Below, one piece after another: positions 1-12,472 of a stretch of DNA of 64,000 nucleotides. The DNA comes from Platynereis dumerilii. Its lineage: Eukaryota; Annelida; Polychaeta; Phyllodocida; Nereididae. Numbering within the stretch: position 1 is the first letter of the stretch; each line of letters begins with the position of its first letter. The translations under genes were made by a program, and so were the position numbers. Location of the stretch: the NCBI GenBank assembly GCA_026936325.1, contig JAPTHN010000021.1:62001-126000 (forward strand). The letters run 5' to 3'. The notes beneath the pieces were generated by a model. The model had not been told where the DNA came from and did no database searches. It saw only the letters and a list, made by a program, of their open reading frames with translations.

Positions 1-3000
1 TAATCGACTAGCATAACCCAATAAAACTCTCTTAGGTGGATCATCAGTACCATTAGTTTGTAACTGATAAAGAGCTGCACCGGAGGCGGTTCTGGATGCA
101 TCAGACACCAGAATCATTTCACCTTCAGGTCTTGGAAATGACAAAATAGGTGGGGATGTAAGAATTTTCTTAGTGGCATCCCAGGCAACCTGCTGTTCAT
201 CAGTCCAAAGAAATTCGTTAGCTTTGCGCAACAGGCGCGTAAAAGGTTCAGCTGTCTTTTGATAAGATGGTATAAACGAAGAAATGAATTGAATTGAGCC
301 CAAGAATGATTTTATCTGTTTTCTATTTTGAGGAACCTGCAAGTTCATAATAGCATCAATTCTAGACTGTCTAATACGCAAAGTAGGTCCGTTAGGTCCC
401 TGTAAATCAACGTCAAAGCCAAGAAATTGGAAAGTAGAATTAGAAGCAAAAGAACACTTAGCCAAGTTAAGGACCAGGCCATGTTTATGAAAAAGGGCAA
501 GAACAGCATCAATGAGAGCGAGGTGCTCCTCAGAGGATTCACTAAGAAGCAAATAATCATCATAATAGTTGTAAACACATTCTGCATAAGGTCGTGGCAA
601 TTCTTCAGTGATTAAAGTCATTATCTCAGCGAATAGCGCCCCCGAATTGATATATCCCATCGGTAATCTAGTATAGGTAATGGACTCTGCGTTATAGAAT
701 GTAACGACGCCGAGGTACTGACGAGACTGAGGAGTTACTTGACATGCAAAAAATGCCTGTTTTAAATCAATGGCCGTAGCGAAACGAAAAGGACGACTGC
801 CCATTTGCTGCTTAAAGGAATCAATATTAGCACAAGGCCTCTGCAAAAGCTGAAAGGCTTTGTTGACAGAACGCATATCTCCGACCAGGCGGGGATTTTC
901 GTCCGTGCGTGATTTGCGGACTAAAAATAGTGCACTGGTAGCTTGTGTGAGTTCCTTTTTGAAAATTCCCAGTTGCAAAAGCTTCTGTACCTGTTTACGT
1001 ACGTAGGCTATATCAGCTTGGGAAGTGATATAAGGGCGTGCTTTAAAAGAACAATCAGTGATAAGCTGTTGGGTGATATCACAAACATATCGGGTGATGG
1101 TTCCTATCTGACCATATAAGCTAAAAGCTGGAGTGTGCGATAAAATTATCTCACGAAGTTTATCTACTTCGTTAGGTTGAAGTGCACACTTATCGAGCTT
1201 CAATTGCTGATTAACTATATCGAATTCAGTCATGCGTAAAGTTGGATCGTCAGGTTGAAGCCATGGATAGTTACGTAGTCTAGTTTGAGCACGAGTGTCA
1301 GGATCCATAGCATCATAATCTGGGTATGAAAGCTGTGAAATAGCATTAGGGCCGTTATCTATGATGACATAATTAGTGTTATCAAGTAAATTATCATCAA
1401 CAGATTTAGTATCTGGCTGTTGGACCACAGAAGGTGCCGTTGTAAACGGGATATCCATAACTAGTGCTCCTAGAATGATATCAGCAGGCAAATGTATATC
1501 CTCAGAATCTACATTATTAATTCTGATTGAACCAAAGCCACTGCGTAAATCGACAAGTGCCTTGTAATTCTTCTCAGAGATAATGCGAGATATATTAACC
1601 TCAAATGGACCATTAAAATATTGTGCCAAATGATTAACTCGAACTGGCACATCGCAGGATGTATTAGGTGTTATAGTGGTCGATTTATGTACGACGAGTA
1701 AAATTTGGTCGACAGAAATATCCATGCGTGATTCTGCAGAGCGAAAAACACATTTGTATCTAATTTGAGCGTCCAAGCCCATAACACAATCAATTGGTGA
1801 AGCCACATCAATAATAAAGGTCTTAATAGGAACTTTACACTCACCGAACTGTATGACAAAATAGATAAATTGAGAAATAGAAATAGAAGAACCATTGCCG
1901 ACCATAAGTTTGATTGGCTCTGCATCAACACGAGGAAGGCCCTGCAAAAAGGGACTACGTTTGATAAGAGACGTGCTAACCAAATTGTGTGAGCTGCCAG
2001 TGTCAAACAAGGTAAAGAATTTAGTGCCATCGGGCAAAAGTGATGGGATAAAGTTGCAATCATGAATCTTGATAGATAAAGGAGTAAGAGGAATAGGAGG
2101 CTGAAGTACTGCATATAAGATGTCAGGGAAGTCGTCCCCAACAATTACATCCGAATCAGGAAAATCATGAAAAATAAAGGTTTCAGAGGGAGCAGAAGTG
2201 GTAAGATCATTAGATTCGATAGGAGAAAAGTGGTGAGAATCTAAAGTATTGGCAGGTGTTGAGTTAGGACGAGACACGGCTGTATCTGAGCACAGTCAGA
2301 ATGATCCATTACGTCGTGGTTGCTGATGTGGTGGTCCCTGTGAACGATTCTGAGGTGGTGGTCGTTGATTACGAGGGAAAGGGCCAGCGCTCTGAGAGCG
2401 GTAAGCAGTTCTAATGCCATTAGGGTATTGAACACGTGAGTGGTTAGGGGCATTACTGTTATACTGCTGTTGCGCAGGATTTGTATTGCCATGCTGCTGA
2501 TTATTGAAGTTCTGGTTATTCTGGGAGAATAGTCTATTGTTACCAGACCTGTTTGAATTAGCAAATCCATTGGCTGGAAGATTCCTGTTCGAGTTACCGA
2601 ACCTATTAGGAAAGGGTCTGCTAGGTCGATTATACCGTTGAGTGAAGGCATTGTTTGTAGAATTGTCACGATTGTATGAACGTCCGGCAGACTGGTAATC
2701 AGAAGATGTTGGTAGACTATATTGCTGGTTGGGGATGACTGTGCGACAATGAGTAGCTATATGGCCTCGAAGTCCACAACGGAAGCAAGTAAGACCAGAA
2801 AAAGAAGATTGACCATAAGGCATTTGCTGAGAGACATATTGGGGTTGAGTGTCATCCATGGAAACATCTCGAGGTGCGAGTATTTAAGGCAATTGCTGCA
2901 GAGATTGATTCAGAGCGCCCATAGATTCCTGTAAAGTGAGCAAAGTTGACTGCGAATTACCTGTATCGAATTTTGAACTCGGGATTTTAGTAACATCAAC

Positions 3001-5628
3001 GTGCTGAGCGATAACTTCGCGCTCCATAATGCTTTGGACTATTGGAATTAATTCATCAAGAGGTTTGTTATCATCAATTAACTGGAGAGAATGCTGCAAG
3101 GTCAAGGGTAATCCCTTACGAAAGTATAAAGCCACAACTGATTCAGGTAGGCCCAAACGTGACACCAATTCCTTAATCTCATCCAAGTATTTGCCAACGT
3201 TATCACCATAGGTGATACGTTTCTGAGACAAAGCATCGAGGATAGATGCTCGACTCCTAAGCAATGAAAATTTATCTAAGAACAACTTCTCAAGTTTAGC
3301 CAAAGTCATAGGCTTCAGAGCATTACACCAATTGCGAGCGTGTCCTTCAGTGAACAGCTGCAGGCGGTGCAATATCTGCTGGTCATTTAGATTATGTAAT
3401 TGGACATGATCCTTAAATTTGGTGATCCATGCTTGTGGTGTCAAACTATCAGATTCTCCATTAAATACTGGAGGTTTCATCTCTGAAAAATTAAGAGGCT
3501 TAGTTCTAGGCTGTGTTTCAGGCATCTGGGTATTAAATGCTGCTGCAGAAAAAGAAGAAGGCAGGGAACCTGAACGAGACACAGGAAAGGAAGTAGAAAT
3601 TGGACCGTGAATAGATTGAGTAGCTCGATAAGACGCATCTCTGGTGTCCTGATAGGAAGGTGGGTAGGGCAGAGATGTGCGCAAGCCAGTAAGGTCTTGT
3701 GGCTGAGATTGAGCCTGGGAATTAAGATTATTAAAAGTGGGATCAAAGTTAGTGAGGTCCTGGAAAGTTTGGTTAGTTGAAGCGGCTTGAGACTGGGTAA
3801 CCTGTTGGGAAAAATGCGAGGGCTGATTAGCATGTTCAAATAATAATTCATCACCAGTACGAGTTGCGGGTGCATGAGAAAAGGCGCCCGATGTGGCATT
3901 GTAATTGGAAGGAGTAGAAACACCCAGGTTTTGGTTGTTTGAAGCCATATTGGAACCAGAAGGAGATTGAGCAGACAGGCGATGCAAAAGTGTCTGATGG
4001 CTGGGATCGGTGTAACCTATAACTGGCTTACGACTAGAATGAGGAGTGTGAGAAGGGAACAGTACTTGAGTGGTGGTATTAGCTGTACGTGGTCTGGTGA
4101 TAGTATTTACAGTATATGAGACTGTAGCAAACTGAACTGTATTCGTAAGAGAAGTCTGTGCAGAAGTTAAAGATGCGGGCTGGCTTCTCTGAGTAGATGT
4201 ATTAGATGGGGCGGGGGGTACAGTGAAGGCAGAGGGTCCTGGTGCAGGCCGGGTGGTGCTGGGCGACGTGTCAGTCCGCGGGGGAGGTTGTTGTGCGTGG
4301 CCCGGGGGAGACGATGGGGGGTGTTGTTGAGATGGAGGATCCTGATAAGAGTGATTAAATTGAAGGTTATTAAGAGACTGGTCGAATTCCTGGTTTTGAT
4401 AGGCGTTATTAGAAACGTTATCAACCACAAAAGGGTCCTCAGGAGGAGGGACTTGGTGTTGTTGAGGGAGACCTCCCAATGAAGGAATTTGGTCGTCGCC
4501 CAATTCTGATCCAGTCACACGTGAAGGGGTATGATGTCGAGGGGAAGATCGTGGACTGTCGTCTGGGGTGCGATGGTGATGATTATCAGAGCCGTGTAGA
4601 GAATGACCAGGAGAAACAGGAGGTGATTGGGGGTGTTCACTGTTGTCCACAGTAGACGTAACAGGAGGGGTTTGTGCAACAGCACCAGGCTGTGAAACAG
4701 GCGTTTGTTGATTAGTATTATCAAATGATGATGCACCAGGTTGTTGAGAGTCTAATTGATGTATAAGAGAGGCGTCAGACTGACCAGCCTGAGGGGCAGA
4801 TTTATCCTCACCTGTTTCAGCCGTATAAGAATTTGCAGGAATGTCAGCAATATTAGAATGATGTTCCTGACGTTCAGAATCAGAGAGAGCTGGGGATCTA
4901 TTCCTATCAAAAGGCTGTTTATCAGAGTTATCACTATCAAAGGTATGGCCAGCAGAATTATTTTTATCGGAATTATCAGCTTTATCCCTAGCAATCTTAA
5001 GAGCAAGATGTGAATTTTCCTCGTCAGAATCAGAGTCGTGTCGGCCAGGTGATTCTTCACGAGATTTTAAACTATCATGAGAGGGTGTGGAAACACGGGA
5101 CCTGTCAGCAATATCCCCAACTTTTACATGCAAAGGAACAGTCAATGAGGATTTATCTGGTTGTTGGGCAATGTGTTGGCCCGAGGTATTAGGCTGTTCA
5201 CCTGAAAGTGATGTATCAGTGTAAATGTCAGTCACATCGAGATGTCCCTTATCGCCCTGACTTGTACTAGCAGAGGATGAGTCAGTTTCTGACATCATGA
5301 GGGTAAGAGGGTAAAGCCATACATTGGTAGGTTTTCTCAAATACGTCTTATAACGAGCAAAAGAAGCCTCACGAAACAGAGCAAGTTCTGGTAAGGGAAG
5401 AGACAAATAGCCAAGCTGGTCTAGTATAGACTCGTAGACATGCCATTGAGTGTTCTTATTAGTGGCAGCCAACAATAACCATTTATTAAAGAGAAGAGTA
5501 GGAGTGTGATGTTTGATATAACGAGAAGCACGAGCAGACAAATATCCCTCATCAACCGCTGTCTGAGCTTCCAAACGGAACTTAAGTAACCACTGCTGAA
5601 GTGTCAGCTGTGTCAACGGGACAGACAT
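1..5628 (-). mobile_element. Ty3/Gypsy-type LTR retrotransposon (fossil), running off the left edge
   Basis: Seen: a long minus-strand gag begins near 5.6 kb. Its first ~500 residues are rich in Ser, Pro, Gln and His, and a retrotransposon gag (capsid-like) domain follows near 3.0-3.5 kb. A CCHC knuckle (CFRCGLRGHIATHC) lies near 2.75 kb, a retropepsin motif (FDTGSS) near 2.0 kb, and reverse transcriptase blocks run from about 1.1 to 0.5 kb, ending in YYDDYL. The start of RNase H reaches the window edge. Integrase and the 3' LTR would lie outside. Known: this order, gag-protease-RT-RNase H, is that of Ty3/Gypsy elements. The element looks largely whole within the window, with about two interruptions. 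The 5' LTR should lie to the right of gag, but its partner is outside the window, so its limits cannot be set. Confidence 0.85.
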
Positions 5629-5851
5629 TCAGAGCGAAAATAGAGGTAAGAAGAGTAAGCGTACCGTGCATACTAGCACTTACTAGAGCAAAAATATAAC
5701 TAATTTGAGGGAGATTACGTATGAAAAGAGAGCCTAAAATCAAAATAAGAGTAAAGGCTACAAAATGTGCCACAGCGATTCCCTGCAATAAGCGTGGATG
5801 TAACCCATAACACATGTTAACTAATGACCCGAAAAATAAGGAAATGAACAC

Positions 5852-8810
5852 ATAACTTGAAAGCCATATGGGATAAGAAATATCAGTGATAGTGAAATAA
5901 GTAATTACTTGTCTCGCTTTAAATACATATATATAGAATGCAGGAATAACTGTAACACGTCAAAACACTCACTAGATAGCCTGATTGAAAGAAAACGGAA
6001 ATAACGAACATTGGCTAGGTAAAAGTAGAGCAGTAGACCTGATATAACAAAATACAACACGATACACTATCAATGATCAATGCGCACAACGTCAATAAAT
6101 GAATGGGAACATGCATAAATGAGGAAGAGCATGCTGTTATTCGAGAAAACAATAATGGGATGACAATCAGTATGTGATAATCAAATTCTCTAGAATGTTC
6201 GCTGGACGGGCAATAGCGATTTTGAATTTTAAAAGAAAATGAAATGTTACATATGTAAGTTGCAAAGTGAGGAAAGAAAAAGGCAGAATAGCGTGGCCAT
6301 GAGACCAGGGTATTAGACCTTAAGTGCCGTATATAGAAAATCTAAATAGTATGCTATGTGTTTGGAAATAGACAGACATATTGTTAATGTAATGTTAAAA
6401 TATAAGAGTTAAAATATAAGGGTAAATTACAGATAGCCTAAGAAAACATTATAAATTAAGGAAGTAAGAATCAAGTGCCTTTCCTATTAATGTTTGCAAA
6501 ATGAGCTCCTACCGTATTGGAAGATGTGCTGTGTTGCAAGGAAGGCCTAATGCTGCGAGAGATGCCCCAGAGACTTGAGTGCGTTGTCTGGTCCGGGTCT
6601 GGATGAGGTGTGTAGGTAAAGTTGTGAGAAGTGTGGAAGATGAGAGGCAGGCATATCGAAGCTGAACATGAGGTAATAGGTAACCAAATAAAGATATGGG
6701 CGAAGCCCCTGAGCTACCTGGTAGGAATATTGCGCCCCCTATACTAGTAGGTGAATTAAGGTGGGATAACATGGCTAGCGTAGTAAAACTTGAATTTTTG
6801 TATACGTACGAAGGAAAAATTAACTATCATTGACGATATGGCAGGACAATAGCTAATTAGGACACCAAAACAGCGATTAATGGCATGGCGTTGAACCAAT
6901 GCTCTCTAGCCATAGCTGGCGAACCCGCTATGCATGATATGAAGTTGTGACATAATCGAATTTCCACATCAAGGAAGTGGACTTTCTTCATGCGAAGAAA
7001 CCATAGGCCCATAGCATTGCAAGGCTAGTGTTTCGGAAGGAAACGTCACTAAATGTGAATCTTGCATCGTACAAACATCAAACATTGAGTTGCTGTGTAT
7101 GATCATTTATAGATATGAATGATTGTTCCTGTTCTTATTTCATAGAATTCTGATTTTAAAATTTTACATGTGCTGTCAATGCCTAAGTTAGCATTGTTAA
7201 TTCTTTACATTCAATGTTACAAGAGCTGAATATGTTTGCTATTCCTTAAATTTGAAAAACATAGTAAATCAAGAGACAGTGTGACACAGCAGACAAGCGC
7301 CAAGAAGCCGCAGACCGGAATTCTCTCACCATGCCATCTATGTATGTTTCTCTCACTCTCAGAGGTAGCTAATTGATGTTACTGAGTAGATGGACTCATT
7401 ACCGGGGATCCTGCGGGAGACACCTTAGCACTTGCCACCACGAAACACCTACTCAAGAAATACCAGAGGCTCGACAGTTTAGATTCACTTATCCATTTAA
7501 TACTCAATTTATAGACAGTTACATTAAGAGTCATTCAAAGAACAGATGGTATTCAACTTATCAATACATTAAACAACGATCTTAACGAATTACATATACC
7601 ATTAACTAAATGCCATCTCAATCAACCATGACCTGAGGTTCCTTTAAGAGAAACCCTTGATCATACCTCTAACAACAATACCCTTACCTGACGAATCGTC
7701 ACCGCGTCAGGGAGACAGGTAGCCCCCCTGCTGCCTCAGCGGGAGCGGGCTCTCTTCTGGCTGGGCAAACAAGCTTGCCCCCAGAGATTGCTACTAGGGT
7801 GTTCTGCGGCTGCGCAGAAACACCAGGGTAACTGTTGCCATGGAAACATGGGGTGAGTTCTACCCCGTTGCTATCATTGTATCTCATTACACAATAATAT
7901 AATATATTACATTACTTTTATACAATAATAATATAAATGACATTACAGAATTAAGGTCTTGAGGTTCATGGTGATTTGAGGAAACTTCCTATAAGAGGAA
8001 AGAATGAAGACACCTCTGAAGCTAAAAGCTCAGCGGTGACAGTTAACTTAAAACCTATGCAAGAAAAGGTTCATTTCATTACCATTGGACCACAATGGAA
8101 ATATGTTTTTAAGTTTATTGTGCCATTCGGGGTATTTAATGGACCAAATCAATCATTCAATCAATAATCAATATTACATATAAAAATTGCAGGAGAAAAG
8201 ACACAATATAACAATTGTCTGGTGCATTATATAGTGTTGAGATCCCAGAACCTGACCTGACAAAGGGCAGAGGAAGTAAGTCAAAACAAACTTTTGTTTT
8301 GTGTTAAAAGTCATCAATATCTGTTTTAGACTGATATAGAGTATGGCAACTGGACCTAGTAACTAGAAATTTGTAAACAGCTGCTAGACCTCCAAGCAGT
8401 TATACATGCTATATGTTACAAATTGCAATCAGCTTTGACGCCTGCTGGCTTGACCAAAGTGCTTTTTCTCAATGGCAATTAGGGAACCTGAGGGTGAAGT
8501 AAACCTGAAAGGAACCTTCAGAATTGCAATTAGCACCATTGGACTGCTTCTGTGGCCAATTATCAATCACAGAAGCAGTCTAATAAAGCTCTAGATGGCG
8601 GCGACTTGATTAACAATAGGCAGCGGCGGCTAAGCCTGTTCATGGCTTGACTTGACTTTAGGCTAGCATGACTGACGGCGGCTTGATACGGCGGCGGCTC
8701 CGGGCTCTATATGCCATGGCTCCCCATGTAGGCATGTCTGTGGGAGACTTCCCTGAGTCTAATAGCAATAGGCCTATGTTTCATAGGAATTGAAGTGTCA
8801 CATCTGAGGG
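5852..8810. other. No gene recognised; may include the 5' LTR/leader of the neighbouring element
   Basis: I see no convincing coding region or repeat pair here. The left part (to perhaps 7 kb) could hold the leader and 5' LTR of the element at 1-5628, but no direct-repeat partner is in view. A GC-richer patch at about 7.70-7.87 kb stands out from the A+T-rich surroundings and is unexplained. Confidence 0.4.
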
Positions 8811-8816
8811 GTCATC

Positions 8817-8905
8817 CTCAAGTGCAATTCACTATTTCAAGCATTCGAAGTGCAATTCACTTTTTTGATAGATCCAAAGTGCAATACACTTTTTCATAGG
8901 CCTAC
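8817..8905. repeat. Short tandem repeat, about 35-bp unit, three copies
   Basis: The core AAGTGCAATTCACTTTT recurs three times with small changes. Each core is itself a near palindrome (AAGTG...CACTT). Confidence 0.6.
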
Positions 8906-9029
8906 ATGTAATTTAGCTCTATCTTCCATACTATAAATTCTGAAGTGAAGAGCAGTACTTAACACATACCTCTCTAACTATAATTTCTCTACATATATCC
9001 TCTATCACTGGTAAATGCTAGTAGGTATA

Positions 9030-9418
9030 TTATTTCGCTGCATTACTGCACTGCATTACAGCACTGCAGTACATCACTTCATTACTGCACTGTATTTCAA
9101 CAGTGCTTTGTTGCACTGCATAACTGCATTGCATTACAGACCACATTACAGCACTGCCTTACAACACTGCATCACTGCACTGCATTACTGCATGCATTGC
9201 AGCACTGTATTACAGCACTGCATTGCAGCACTGCATTACACCACTGCCTCACTGCATTGCATTACAACAGCATTACAACAATGAATTATTGCACTGCATT
9301 ACAGCAATGTGTTATTGGACTGCATTCTGCATTAAAGCACTGCACTACAACACTGCAGTACAGCACTGCATTACAGCACTGCATTACAGCACTACATTAC
9401 AGCACTGCATTACATAGG
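9030..9418. repeat. Degenerate tandem repeat of CACTGCATTA type
   Basis: About 390 bp is built from a drifting 10-bp unit (GCACTGCATTACA and variants). Reading frames stay open here only because the repeat lacks stops. They are translations of a repeat, not genes. Confidence 0.85.
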
Positions 9419-9489
9419 TAGGCAGATAGGTCAGGCGGCAGGTCGATTGGCCTTCTTTTCGTGACAATTTCCTGACATGGGCGAGTCTA

Positions 9490-10188
9490 TACCGAAGGGT
9501 GTTTATATACATCAATGGGTGTATATTTACTGTACCGATGGTTGTACACACACCCATGGGCGTACACACACCCATTGGCATATACTGACAGATGGGCATA
9601 CATGTGGACGTACACACAGATGAGTGTACAGGTGGGTATACCCACACAGCTAGGCGTACAGGTGGGCCTGCACTGACAGATGTGTGTGTACACACAGGTG
9701 GCCCTACACACACATGGGCGTCCACACACACATGGGCGTCCCCACAGAGAAGCGCATACAGATGGGCGTGCACATACAGATGGGCATGCATAGCCTATGG
9801 GCATGCGCACACAAATGGCCATATCAATGGGCGTGCACAAGAAGGTGGCTGTGCACACACAGACGGGCATACACACACAGATGGTCGTCCAGGTGGGCGT
9901 ACACCCAGCATGCACTCACAGATGAGGGTTCCAACACAGATGGGTACGCACTCGAGAGATGGGCATACACGTACATGTGGGCATACACACAGACGGGTGT
10001 ACAGGTGGGCGTGCCCACACAGATTGGCATTCAGGTGGGCATGCTCACGCAAATGAGTGCGCACACAGAATCTGATGGGTGTGTACACACAGATTGGCGT
10101 ACACACACATATGGGCATGCCAGACTTGCTACAAATGGGCGTACACTTGACGATGGCAGTACACAGGCATGCACAATGGACGTACACA
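9490..10188. repeat. Degenerate tandem repeat of GGGCGTACACACACAGAT type
   Basis: About 700 bp of an 18-24 bp degenerate unit alternating TGGGCGT/TGGGCAT with ACACACA. Frames of 130-200 codons are open on both strands through it. The resulting Cys/His/Thr-rich peptides are repeat artefacts. It ends right at the TA that borders the mariner-like element. Confidence 0.85.
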
Positions 10189-10190
10189 TA

Positions 10191-11601
10191 CGAGGGGTTT
10201 TCCATAAGTTCTGTCCAACTAGTCATAACTTTTTCTAGATTTGATACAGAAGCATGATTTTTGGGTGAGATAATACTGACGTAATTCTCAAATAGCACCC
10301 AAAAGATCAGATCATATACATAAAAATAAATGCTTAATCTGTTGCCATGGAAACCAGAAGTCATGAAATGCGGCCCAGATTTTGTAGTGCTCACTGAAAA
10401 AGAATTAAACACCTGTTTACATTATCTCTGTTTTGACCTATTGAATTAAAGTGTATTCAGAATTTCTTTCATGAAATGCAGTCAGTTATTTCTAAAATCA
10501 TTAATAATATTGGAAACTGTTATCATTGTCACATCTCAGTTACTTTACCGTCACTCGTGCAGTTTCTAATTTTTTACAAGATGAGCAATTTTTGATTTGG
10601 ATGACACCATTTATATACCTGTAATATTTCTTCAATTTAATTGGATAAAAACTACCAGAGAGAGTAAGAACCTTCTATCATACATACAAGGAAGACCGTA
10701 TGAGTGACAGAACCAAATAGAGATTAAACAACCTTTTTCTGAATGAAGAAATTACACGTTGGATGACCTAAGAAAAGAAGACTGGACAATGCCAAAATTG
10801 ACCTTAACATGAGGACTGAGGTATCTTATTTAGATATGGTTAGAAAGTATGAGAAAAAGTATTTACAGGGTCGCAGTCTTTAGTTTAGGAAGTTGTGAAA
10901 TTGCTATGTATATTTTGAATATATTCTGTTCTATATCTCTTGTAATAATCACACATTTTGACAAGATATATCAAGCATGTGTCTGTCAGCAAGATCTCGG
11001 TGGCATTTCATGACTTTTGGTTTCCATAGCAACAAATAAACAATTTATTTTTACTTCTATGATCTGATATTTTGGGAATCAGTTGAAAATTACCTCAATA
11101 TCAACTGACCCTAATATCATCTTTCTGCAATTAATCTAGCAAAAGTTATCACAGGTTGGACAGAACTTTTGGAAAAACCACCGTAAAGCACAATAAGTCA
11201 GCGAAATACCAACAGTGATCTCAATGTGAGGGTTATGAGGAATCGACTTTTTAAGGGATATATAAAGTTAGAGGAAATGTAATCAGTGTCAAGTTCATAA
11301 TTTCAAGAATTTGTGAAATGTTAGGGATTATTTTTAATACATTTCTTGTCCTGTATCCCTGGTAAAAAATGAATATTTGACAAAATATAATGAATCTTTT
11401 GTCTCTAAAAGTGCCCTGGGCCGCATTTCATGACTTTTGGTTTCCATGGCAACAAATTAAGCATTTATTTTATTTCTTTGATCTGATTTTTCAGGATTAT
11501 TTGCAAATTACTTCAATAGTATGTGACCCAAATATCATGTTCCTGTACTAAATATTACAAAAATTATTGCAAGTTGGACAGAACTTATGGAAAACCCCTC
11601 G
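10191..11601. mobile_element. Mariner-like non-autonomous element with TA target and three arm copies
   Basis: Seen: the left end (CGAGGGGTTTTCCATAAG, just after TA at 10189-10190) is repeated inverted at the right end, which stops at 11601 and is followed by TA. The inverted similarity runs about 200 bp inward and includes a GTTGCCATGGAAACC block. A further right-type arm ends at 11183, also followed by TA, so the order is one left arm and two right arms in tandem (about 10.77-11.18 and 11.19-11.60 kb). Known: TA duplication and a TIR containing CCATAAGTTCTGTCC suit Tc1/mariner. No transposase frame is visible, so this is a MITE-like copy. Inferred: an original 993-bp element (10191-11183) gained a second right half. 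Confidence 0.7.
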
Positions 11602-12214
11602 TATAGGCCCCTCGAATGAACCCCGCCCCCCTTAAATAGAGGCCCCACTGCGCCATGGACAACACCGAATATATATCTTTTTATCATTATTATACGACTG
11701 AGCTTTTTTACGCCAGGTCTAAACAAGCTGCACTCAATACAAAAATCGTTATTCATCTTTTATGGATCGACAGTCACACTTGATTGCAGCAAAAGGCGTC
11801 AAGCAGCGCCCGCGGTCATATTATCAACGCTTGCGATTCTAGTTTGCCTTTCTGTCATTATAATTTCTCGGCATTTTTTAAAAGTTTTTTTAAACATTTT
11901 AAGCTAAAAATAGCTAAAAATCCTTTACCTATTATGTTAGATGACTGATGCCGAAAATTTGAATGAAATATGTGAAACTGCCTTTAATACAGCAGCTTTT
12001 AAATAAATGGCAGTGTAGCCTTCAAAAAGCTGAAAAGTGCATTTACCAACCTGAGCTTTTCCTCTTCCGTGAGACAAGCTAACATTGAGAGTAAGTTAGC
12101 GCTGAACCTCTCAACTTGAGCATTCCCCTGAGGGTGGTAAGGTATAGTGTGTGTCTCCTAAATACACACAGACCTGAGATACTCACTACTTTTACATCTT
12201 GACTCTGACAGAAC

Positions 12215-12385
12215 TTGTGTCAGTCCTAATTGATTGATCCTAAACTCTTAAATAACTCCTTTGGTCAGTCATTAATTGATTGATCCTCGATTATAACTCC
12301 TCTGGTCAATCACAAATTCATTGATCCTCAATTCTAACAAATTCCTTTGGTCAGTCACAAATTGATTGGTCCATGATTCAAACTA
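12215..12385. repeat. Tandem repeat, about 54-57 bp unit, three copies
   Basis: The phrase ATTGATTGATCC followed by AACTCCTTTGGTCAGTCA recurs three times with small changes. Confidence 0.6.
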
Positions 12386-12472
12386 ACTCCCAGTACCTGT
12401 CTAACAAACTAACTTACTTGTGTTGCTACACATAGCACTTGCTACCTGAGCCAACTAGCCTGACAAACTTGC
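12386..12472. repeat. Left part of a split tandem array (about 65-bp unit)
   Basis: The unit contains AACTTACTTGTGTTGC, TAGCACTTGC and CTTGCTTAA. The same unit resumes at 14117 beyond the TTAA-target element, so the array was one block before that insertion. Confidence 0.65.

Noticed and set aside
5900-7300. Exact 5' LTR of the left LTR element
   Set aside because: The partner repeat is outside the window, and I found no convincing primer-binding site to fix the limits.
9592-10412. Overlapping frames of 130-205 codons on both strands
   Set aside because: They lie in a degenerate tandem repeat that lacks stop codons. The peptides are periodic and match on both strands.
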